From Cycas panzhihuaensis (Eukaryota; Cycadophyta), in NCBI GenBank assembly GCA_023213395.1, contig CM041465.1:6634001-6698000 (forward strand): DNA of 64,000 nt, given 5' to 3'. The notes under the pieces were generated by a model. That model had not been told where the DNA came from, did no database searches, and saw nothing but the letters and a program-made list of their open reading frames with translations. Numbering within the stretch: the stretch's first letter is position 1; every line of letters begins with the position of its first letter. The position numbers and the translations under genes were made by a program. Shown here piece by piece: positions 57,231 through 64,000 of this stretch.

Positions 57231-57847
57231 TACATGTGGATGCTTCACAATACGCTATTGGATGCGTATTGGCCCAACCTAGTGATGACAAGATGGATCA
57301 TCCAATATACTTCGCAAGTCGGAAACTCACAAAGGCAGAACAAAATTATACCACGACAGAGAGAGAAGCGCTCGGCATGGTGTATGCACTGCAGAAATTT
57401 CAACACTATTTATTAGCAAATCCATTCTTGTTCTTCGTGGACCACCAAGCATTGATGTATCTGGTGAACAAACCAATAATGAGAGGGCGAATCGGTAGAT
57501 GGTTAATGTTGTGTCAAGAATTTTCTTTTAAAATCATCGTGAAACCTAGAAAAGCCCATATTATACCTAATCAGTTGTCAAGAATCTCGAATGGGGAAAA
57601 AGCTACAGGAATACAAGACGACTTTCCAGAAGCAGCATTGTTCAGCGTGGAGGCATTTCCAACGGACTTGTATGAGGGAATACCAAAATACTTAGCGACT
57701 GGAGAGGTGCCAGCAGAATTGGACCGTACAGAACGACGAAATTTCATCAGAAAAGCAGAACCATATCAAATAATAAAGGGAGAATTGTATAAACTGGGAC
57801 CAGATGAAGTATTGCGACAATGCGTACGACCACACGAGATCAACTAG
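57231..57847 (+). pseudogene. pol: Gypsy1 RNase H
   Basis: Open frame of 203 codons: VDASQYAIGCVLAQ (Asp), HPIYFASRKLTKAEQNYTTT with TEREALGMVYAL (Glu), FFVDHQALMYLVNK (Asp) and AHIIPNQLSR. This is a complete gypsy RNase H, followed by the start of the integrase linker. It ends with TAG at 57845-57847. Confidence 0.9.
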
Positions 57848-57850
57848 ATT

Positions 57851-58916
57851 ATGTCCCAAGCGCATGAAGGTGTAGCGGGTGGACACATGGGTAAATTAGC
57901 CACATGGAAGAAAATCTTGATGTCCGGATTCTGGTGGCCATCCATGTTCGAAGACGTAAGAAAATGGATCCAAGCCTGCAACTATTGTCAACAAGTTGGG
58001 AAACCTAATCGGCAAGATTTCCAACCCCTACATCCCATTCTACCTCTGGCATCGTTCGAGAAATGGGGACTCGACTTCGTTGGACCAATTAAACCAGCCG
58101 CCCGTCGATCGAAAGCCCGATATATTCTAGTGGCAACAGATTATATGACAAAGTGGGTAGAAGCAACAGCCTTAAGAAAAGCAGATGCGGAAAGTACAGC
58201 CCGATTTGCATGCAGTGGTTATTACACGATTTGGATGCCCTCTGGAGATTGTGAGTGACCAAGGTGCCCATTTTCTAAATCAAACCATAGAGATACTGAC
58301 ATCGGCTTTTATGATAAGCCATCGGAAGTCTACACCATATTACCCGAGGGCAAATGGACAAGCAGAGAGTTCAAACAAAATAATTGAAAACTGCTTAAGA
58401 AAAATATGTGACGTCGGCAGATCCGATTGGGCCGCGAAATTGCCATCCGTGTTATGGGCATTTAGAACAACTTATAAAAGATCAACTGGACAGACTCCAT
58501 TCCAACTCGCCTACGGAACAGAAGCCATTCTTCCGACAGAATTCCAGATACCAAGTCTACAAACCGCTATGCAGTGTCGATTAGACGACTTTCAATCCTT
58601 ACGATAGCGATTTGAAGAATTGGTGCGGTCAGAAGAGAAACGACACATCGCGAAATGGTTCCAAAATATAGAAAAGAGACGACAAAAGGCATGGCATGAT
58701 CGACATTTATGCAAACCTCAATTCAAAGAAGGTGATCAAGTGCTACTTTACGACAGCAAGTTCAAGATGCACCCCGATAAACTCAAGATGCGATGGTTAG
58801 GACCTTACATCGCAAAGAAAATCTTCGAGAATGGATCGGTGCAACTACAGGAAATTAATGGGCCGCTGCTACCAACTCGAGTGAATGGTAGCAGGTTAAC
58901 ACCATATGTTGAATAG
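57851..58916 (+). pseudogene. pol: Gypsy1 integrase
   Basis: HHCC zinc domain (HEGVAGGHMG, then CNYCQQ), core GLDFVGPIKP (Asp), after a frameshift near 58215 SDQGAHFLNQT (Asp), YYPRANGQAESSNKI (Glu), and the C-terminal FQLAYGTEAILPTEFQ and GDQVLLYDSKF region. It ends LTPYVE with TAG at 58914-58916. No chromodomain follows. One stop at about 58605. Confidence 0.9.
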
Positions 58917-59852
58917 ATTAGCTCACCAGCCGGATCAGCTGGTTGTACTATAGCGCGTTGCATGAAGTTGAGGCAAATTGAATTGCCTTGATACCGGAAT
59001 GTGATCCAGTTCAGTATGGAAACAAAAATACAAAAAAAAAAAATGAAAAAAACAAGAAAAAACAACCGTAACTCATACCATATACATAAGCAATAAGAAG
59101 AATCATTAATAACAAGGATATTATCAAGGGTAAGAAAGACTTCTGTCAAAAAATCTGATTTTTTACATACATACCGGCAAAATACACTATACGTACCAGG
59201 AAAAGTATGTTACCAGGTACGCACTATGTAAAATACATTATGCCTACCAAAAAAGTAGGCATACGCACTGTGTAAAATAAGGCAAAATACACTTTATGCA
59301 GAAAAAGTATGCTATCCGCACGCACTATGTAAAACAGGCCAAAATACATTATGTATCTGGGAGAATGCGCTACGTGCGCATAGTTAAAAAGTGGATAAGT
59401 TAACCAATCTACACTATGTGTCCCTGAAAAAGTATGCCGTCGAAGTACGCATAGAAGAAAAGAGTGAATAAGACAAAAGTATATATTACGTACCTACAAG
59501 CATTCCCACGTGGTACGCAACAGGAAATTGAGCACAATTACATGCGGATTCTCAACAAAGAAGCGGTAGAGGAAAGCCCTTGCGATCCAGGGAGATAGAA
59601 GGACGAAATTCAAATCAAATCGCAAGTATAAGTCCGAGCGGTGACCATACCAAAGAAAGGTGCGCACATAGGGTTCAGATCCATATTCCGAGTTATTTGG
59701 TTTTCTCTGCGAATCCATAGCCCATGAGGACAAAGACGCGTTGTCAGGAGACTTTTATACCCAGACTAAAGAAGGACCTCGAAGCATTACCCTCTCAATT
59801 TTAGGCAAAAATCAAGCAAGTCGCTTGGGGAGAGTACATATACTGTAACCCT
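58917..59852 (+). other. Gypsy1 spacer between integrase and ORF3
   Basis: Non-coding. A poly-A-rich stretch near 59025-59060, then a degenerate tandem repeat (59160-59520), then AG-rich sequence before ORF3. The latter may hold the signals for a separate ORF3 transcript, but none is evident. Confidence 0.6.
59160..59520 (+). repeat. Degenerate tandem repeat, ~55-65-bp unit
   Basis: Repeated CAAAATACACTATACGTACC- and AAAAGTATG-TACGCACTATGT-like units, five or six imperfect copies. TACGCA/TACGTA motifs of the same kind are frequent in the U3 part of the Gypsy1 LTR. Confidence 0.7.
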
Positions 59853-60791
59853 ATGTACTATGACCCAGAAATTATGGAAAGCATTTTAGCAGAATTAAAA
59901 AGGGACATGAGCAAAATTAAACTAGATGCAGAGATTGTGCATCTGATAATAGGACTTCCCAACGACGGGGAAGTACCCACAGCAACCAAACGCTCGGAAG
60001 TGGACCGTGAATTATGGTTAGAGGAGTTCTGCCAAGAAAACACACAACTAACTTCAGGTGGAATCCATGTGGCAGACATAAAAGACATCCGATTACAGTG
60101 GATAGCAAAAGTTATTAATTCTAGGTTTTTATCAAAGAGAAAATACACATACATTCCAGGGGGAATGATGCCAATACTATTGAAGATTCGCGATGGAGAG
60201 AAAATGGATTGGTCAAAATTCCTGGAAGACGACATGTGGTGGCTAATTCAGGAAATAATGACTCATCCTCTTCGCCACCCTTCATTGTTGCTAGCTATCA
60301 TGTTTTATCAATGTCCAAGTGTACAATTGGTAAAAACAACCACTTCTCCAAAAGAACCACTCATTAAAAGGTGGGTGACTGAATTTCCAGATACAACACA
60401 GAATCAAGAAGTGAAAAGAAGGGTACAAAAGCAAATGAGTAAGGTTCTTAAATGGTTACAGCAAACCCCTGGGACACCCATTCCTCATCAGGCTAAGCAA
60501 ACCATAAGGAAAAGTAGCAAAAGAAAGAAGGATGAGGAAGAACCAGTAGAGGCAGAAGAAGTGGAACCTTCTCTAGAAGAATGGGAAGACTTTCCACCCG
60601 TAATGGAAACAGGAGAGACATTAGTACCACCCCCGACAGATAATCAATCCAGTCAGATCATACAGCTAATTATGGACATGGAAGAAGGGTACAAGGCAGA
60701 AATAGCAGCCCTTCAGGAAAAAATTAAAGAAAAAGATGCAATAACTGCCACACTGACCCAAATCAATGAAGAAATTATGGCTACAGGATAG
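59853..60791 (+). CDS. Gypsy1 ORF3, 312 codons, function unknown
   Basis: One uninterrupted frame in an element whose other frames are all broken. Residues 1-175 form a compact region with conserved-looking Trp and Leu (LWLEEFC, WIAKVINSRFLSKRKYTYIP, DDMWWLIQEIM, PSLLLAIMFYQC). It loosely resembles the putative plant transposon protein (Athila ORF1-like) domain found in some plant gypsy elements. Then comes a basic patch KSSKRKKDEEE (possible nuclear signal, ~residue 220), an acidic Pro-rich stretch, and a C-terminal predicted coiled coil (MEEGYKAEIAALQEKIKEKD). No signal peptide or membrane segment is seen, so an envelope role is unlikely. Function not known. Confidence 0.65.
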   Translation: MYYDPEIMESILAELKRDMSKIKLDAEIVHLIIGLPNDGEVPTATKRSEVDRELWLEEFCQENTQLTSGGIHVADIKDIRLQWIAKVINSRFLSKRKYTYIPGGMMPILLKIRDGEKMDWSKFLEDDMWWLIQEIMTHPLRHPSLLLAIMFYQCPSVQLVKTTTSPKEPLIKRWVTEFPDTTQNQEVKRRVQKQMSKVLKWLQQTPGTPIPHQAKQTIRKSSKRKKDEEEPVEAEEVEPSLEEWEDFPPVMETGETLVPPPTDNQSSQIIQLIMDMEEGYKAEIAALQEKIKEKDAITATLTQINEEIMATG

Positions 60792-60813
60792 CGACCGCAT
60801 GAGCAGCCTTGAG

Positions 60814-60832
60814 AAGGGGAGGGGGAGGAATA
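60814..60832 (+). other. Gypsy1 purine-rich tract
   Basis: GAGAAGGGGAGGGGGAGGA is the best PPT candidate but lies about 65 bp before the LTR start at 60897. Either the LTR starts earlier than the TG I chose or this is not the functional PPT. Confidence 0.5.
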
Positions 60833-60896
60833 CCCCAAATTTTGAAAATTTTGTTGAGCAAGGATGCTCAAATCCTTCATGTTGACCCAGGATAGA

Positions 60897-61729
60897 TGTT
60901 GGAGCATAATGTGACACGTTGGGCTATGGGCAGACCAGAGAGGCTGAGTATCCTTGACTGCGGTATGGACCGTCTGAAGGAATGCGTATCTGACAAAAGT
61001 GAAGAATCCAACATTCAGGTGCATTATGGCGGTGCGTGCACGGTAAAGGTATCGCAACACAAATACGTACCTCCGCACCGAATGCAAGCAAGCGAGAATG
61101 GTACGCATGAGAAGGCGGGCGAAGGGAGCACAGGATGACGTCGGACGTGCGTCACGAATGTGCGGATGAGTTAAAACGATCGATTAAGGAAACTAACCAA
61201 TGGTTAGGAAGAGGTGGGCTTGATCGAAAAATACGGTTATAATGACGGTCATAACCCTTGATAAAGGACACCAAGGAGCGTATTTATGAGGCTTCCCAAG
61301 GACCATTCGGTTAGGGTGAGAGCCAAGTATACCAGTACGCATTGGTACGGAGACCAGTACACATGACAACAGCTTAAAGCCGTGTATTTTGATGGGTACC
61401 TCCTAGGTACGCATGTGACAAAGTGAATGTATGAGGCTGGAATGCATAGGGAATGCATTCCAGCACCTTGTATAAAAGAACTTATTGCTTAATAAAATAA
61501 GAGTTACATGGAAATTGTGCATTCTCTGTGTTTGCAAGGATTGAATGTGGAATATGTGCTGATCTCTGTATTGCTGTGTGCCATTGTGATATAATCATGT
61601 GGAAACATTAATAAATCTGTGTGATATACGTGGATAATGATGTTGACTGTGTCCTAAACTAGACTATAACCTGTGTAACCTTGACAAGTGTACCTTTCCC
61701 GTAAGTGCAGTGGGAAACCTAAGTCAACA
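60897..61729 (+). repeat. Gypsy1 3' LTR (833 bp)
   Basis: Starts TGTTGGAGCATAATG and ends CCTAAGTCAACA, followed by GTGGA. From about 61264 onward it differs from the 5' LTR at about 20 positions, all transitions. Confidence 0.92.
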
Positions 61730-61768
61730 GTGGACATGCATGCCGTGTAGGTATAGCCAACTCCTCGT

Positions 61769-61778
61769 GACGGGGGAG
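61769..61778 (+). other. TRIM polypurine tract
   Basis: GACGGGGGAG directly precedes the second TRIM LTR. Confidence 0.8.
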
Positions 61779-61864
61779 TGTTGGAGCGCGTGACACTAAC
61801 TATCCCGAGGAAGTCCTCTTCCCAAATCACCTCGGGGCTTTTGGTGTAACGACAACCCGTGACA
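61779..61864 (+). repeat. TRIM 3' LTR (86 bp)
   Basis: Starts TGTTGGAGCGCGTGAC and ends CCCGTGACA; AGGGC follows. Confidence 0.9.
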
Positions 61865-62329
61865 AGGGCATCAAGTCATTTTTTAAGATTCTGATCAAAA
61901 TACTCAATGGATTTGCAAAAAACCAGTTCGAGATGCTATGTATCACTTGTACGGAAAATTTAGGACCGAAATTAGCCGGTTACTACTAAGAATCGAAGAG
62001 ATCTATGCTCTTTTACCCTCAATCCCACGTGGACTAGTCTGAGGCTTGTTTGACCCTCAAGACATCTTCAAATGACTTTGTCGTAGAAGAGAAAAATGCT
62101 AGGCGTGCTCCAATCTACCTCCCCACCAAATTTCGTCACGATCTGACAACTTCGAAAAAGTGACATCCATACAGTTCCGTAGAGTTCCGTACAACAAGAT
62201 TTAACGACCTCTTTCAGTGCTTGGAAAGCTTTCCTGATTTGTCTCCCCTCTTAGACCCTTGACTAGTCTTTTATCAGCAGAGATTTCTTCTTCAGAAGAG
62301 CGGTTAAGGCTGACCCTACTCTGATACCA
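61865..62329 (-). other. Copia4 leader, 5' part, with PBS
   Basis: Non-coding continuation of the Copia4 leader; it matches the Copia5 leader in blocks. The PBS is CTACTCTGATACCA at 62316-62329, the reverse complement of TGGTATCAGAGTAG. Confidence 0.85.
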
Positions 62330-62517
62330 TATTAACTTGAATTAGGAGACAGACAGGTTTGAGAGAAAACTCAACATTTGTTATTGAGAGAATGTTTAAC
62401 ATAAATACAAGAGGAGGTTGGTAATGGTCAGCTCTTGGTGTATAACCAACCTCTGAGATTATGACACGTGTCATGATTAAATATACTAACTACATGATAA
62501 AACATTATCGCCTAACA
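62330..62517 (-). repeat. Copia4 5' LTR (188 bp)
   Basis: Starts TATTAACTTG (TG changed to TA) and ends CGCCTAACA, followed by GAGCG. It contains TGACACGTGTCA. Confidence 0.94.
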
Positions 62518-62522
62518 GAGCG

Positions 62523-63530
62523 TAGATTAGTTGGTACAAATAAATTATTTAACTCAAAATGACTCTTGTGAATAGAAAATGGGCAATCCACTTACGCTCT
62601 TCAGAATCTTACACTCTTCAGAACAGATTCCTAAAATGTTGATACCAAAGCTAGAAACGTCTACTACATTGTCTCTAATTTCCTTTGCCACTTGCTTTCT
62701 CTAAATCTATTTATTGCGTGGAATGTCATGTCCTTCGTCTTACAAACCCGTTAATCGTGCAATTGCTTCTGCAAAATAGTCCAAAATGGAAGGACATGTA
62801 GCTACCATCGCCGTTACCGTGGATAAAAAATTGAATGCAACTGGAAATATGCCTACCATAATGTACTTGGAAAATCCTACATTTGTTAATGCTTTCTTAC
62901 AAGGATCATTTGAGTGCATGACCACCCATTCTGCATGGATTCTGGCATCATCAGTTTTGTAGAAATTGATATTAATCAATGGGATATCTTCTCCATCCAT
63001 CGACCATCCTGATTACTGGATTACTTGCTTTTCCCTATGATCCACAAAAGCAACTTTCTTAGTAATTTGTCACAGGCTAAGTCATCCTTACCTCCTAAGA
63101 AAAGGGAGGATGAGTTTATTGATTTTGAATCGAAGAGTAATAATGCTTTGTGTCAAAGGTGATGTGATTTGGCACACATTGTTATATTAACGACTTCCAT
63201 CATATTGTCACATTGTTGGTCGTGATCACTAAATCATGATTATGATATAATTTCTACACGTCGCATTTCTTAATACCATGTCGTGATCATGCCAATATTA
63301 ATTATAAACTTTTATTAGCATCTTGTTATGGGATCCTAATCGTCCTTCTACTTTATGCTTTGATCTTAACCATTGGTCGCAATCAAATAGGATTCCATTG
63401 GTGACTTTCTACTTCAACCACTAGTTTTGATTGCAATCATATCTTGCCAAATTATATCATTAACATGAAAAAGCAATCCTATCCATTTAGTTTGCATTCT
63501 TTTTTTGTTTTCTTTTTTTTTTCCTAACAA
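62523..63530. other. No recognised gene apart from a weak 86-codon frame
   Basis: Flank of Copia4, AT-rich. The minus-strand frame at 63000-62740 is listed separately. A run of T lies near 63500-63525. Confidence 0.35.
62740..63000 (-). CDS. Unrecognised 86-codon frame 3' of the Gypsy3 integrase
   Basis: Not recognised. It opens MDGEDIPLININFYKTDDAR and has a hydrophobic middle (VGIFPVAFNFLSTVTAMVA). It lies on the Gypsy3 strand about 0.5 kb beyond its integrase end, the place where Gypsy1 carries ORF3, so it may be part of an extra ORF of Gypsy3. A chance frame is also possible. Confidence 0.22.
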   Translation of the reverse strand: MDGEDIPLININFYKTDDARIHAEWVVMHSNDPCKKALTNVGFSKYIMVGIFPVAFNFLSTVTAMVATCPSILDYFAEAIARLTGL

Positions 63531-64000
63531 TTGTATGGCTTGAATTGGTTGCCATTAACCAATTTTACCATGGGGGAACCATCGAGCTATCTAAGTCGAA
63601 CAACTCCGTTTTGCCCGATTTGGTCCACCTTATATGGACCTAACCATCTAAGCTCCATCTTCCCTAGCTTAATCCAAAATTTACTGTCATACTACAACAC
63701 TAGATCACCAACCAAGAACGGGGGCATTCTCAAATGTCTGTCATGTCAGGCCTTGCGATGCTTCTTTTCCACCCTAATTTTTCCATAATGCTCTTACTCG
63801 TCATTCATCCAATTTCATCAAATCTATGAGCCGCTAATCTCTAGAATCCCTTTCCTCCATTTGCAATTAAGGCACTATTCACAAGGTTTTGCTTGGAATT
63901 CTAAGGAAACTATAAGTTCCAGACCATACACCATTTGGAATGGTGTTTGCTTATGAGGTCTCTTTACTGTTGTTCTATCTGCCCATAGAACTGAATGCAA
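63531..64000 (-). pseudogene. pol: Gypsy3 integrase C-terminus (continues off the right edge)
   Basis: The reverse strand reads LHSVLWADRTTVKRPHKQTP then FQMVYGLELIVSLEFQ near 63990-63880. After broken sequence comes KKHRKA-HDRHLRMPPFLVGD near 63740, and then LRWLGPYKVDQIGQNGVVRL and KLVNGNQFKPY ending near 63533. This is the C-terminal integrase region of a gypsy element, related to but distinct from Gypsy1. Several stops. Confidence 0.8.

Larger units (their letters stand above)
45929..61729 (+). mobile_element. Gypsy1: Ty3/gypsy element with extra domains, inserted in the TRIM
   Basis: LTRs 45929-46767 and 60897-61729 are flanked by GTAGA (45924-45928) and GTGGA (61730-61734). The interior order is gag (split by Copia5), protease, gag-like domain, RT, RNase H, integrase, a repeat-rich spacer, a 312-codon ORF and a purine-rich tract. 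There is no chromodomain. The protease motif and the ORF after integrase suggest the Athila/Tat side of plant gypsy elements, but I cannot place it firmly. Confidence 0.93.
45735..61864 (+). mobile_element. TRIM/SMART-like element (324 bp of its own sequence) hosting Gypsy1
   Basis: Two 86-bp terminal repeats (45735-45820, 61779-61864), a PBS two bases after the first, a G-rich PPT directly before the second, and flanking AGGGT/AGGGC (4 of 5 match). Without Gypsy1 the element is 324 bp with no ORF. These are the hallmarks of TRIM or SMART elements in plants. Confidence 0.88.
41252..62517 (-). mobile_element. Copia4: outermost element of a four-level nest
   Basis: The 188-bp LTRs at 41252-41439 and 62330-62517 differ at ten positions that I count. 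PBS, gag and pol are on the minus strand. Its 5' leader is interrupted from 45735 to 61864 by a TRIM carrying Gypsy1, which carries Copia5. With the insertion removed, the leader is about 670 bases, close to that of Copia5. Confidence 0.93.

Noticed and set aside
59853-60791. Idea that Gypsy1 ORF3 is an envelope protein
   Set aside because: No signal peptide, transmembrane segment or glycosylation-rich ectodomain is visible; the basic patch and coiled coil suggest an intracellular protein.
1-64000. CRISPR arrays, tRNA or rRNA genes, bacterial operons
   Set aside because: No regularly spaced repeats, cloverleaf or rRNA segments seen; the content is eukaryotic retrotransposon DNA. tRNA-like TGGTATCAGAGC strings are primer-binding sites, not tRNA genes.

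Overview
This window is repeat-dense plant nuclear DNA. It holds no convincing host gene, tRNA, rRNA or CRISPR array. Almost every coding trace is a Ty1/copia or Ty3/gypsy LTR retrotransposon remnant, stacked by nested insertion. The plant-type primer-binding sites (variants of TGGTATCAGAGC), AT-rich background, low coding density and nesting depth suggest a large-genome seed plant. A gymnosperm is possible, but nothing here proves it. Family names (Copia1-5, Gypsy1-3, TR-GAG1/2, TRIM, element X) are local labels.

Layout. 0-4 kb: pieces of three LTR elements, including a plus-strand LTR with PBS beside an antisense gag remnant. 4-9.6 kb: Copia1 (+), a badly decayed gag-pol ending in a PPT and 3' LTR. 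9.6-13.9 kb: mostly unassigned, with one LTR-like block. 13.9-16.8 kb: TR-GAG1 (+), a gag-only element with a perfect 5-bp target duplication but two full LTRs in inverted orientation. 18.2-35.5 kb: Gypsy2 (-), a chromodomain-type element interrupted twice, by TR-GAG2 (-, about 18.95-23.46 kb) in its integrase/chromodomain end and by full-length Copia2 (-, 26.30-33.45 kb, target duplication TAAAT) between protease and RT. 35.5-38 kb: Copia3 (-), truncated before RT where it meets the truncated Gypsy2 LTR. 38-41.2 kb: element X (-), with a 644-bp LTR and PBS.

41.25-62.5 kb is a four-level nest. Copia4 (-) carries in its 5' leader a 324-bp TRIM/SMART-like element (+). Inside that TRIM sits Gypsy1 (+), and the gag of Gypsy1 is split by Copia5 (-). 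Each level has matching LTRs and an exact or one-mismatch 5-bp target duplication. LTR differences give an order consistent with the nesting, with Copia5 youngest (3 of 233 positions). The right edge holds the integrase C-terminus of another gypsy element (Gypsy3, -).

Function. The coding pieces are the usual retrotransposition set: Gag with CCHC knuckles, aspartic protease, integrase, reverse transcriptase and RNase H. Most contain stops or frameshifts. TR-GAG1/2 and the TRIM lack pol and would need enzymes in trans. The less ordinary items are the inverted-LTR TR-GAG1, the 71-bp flanking duplication of TR-GAG2, a second gag-like domain inside the pol of Gypsy1, its 312-codon ORF downstream of integrase, and its mosaic LTR divergence.
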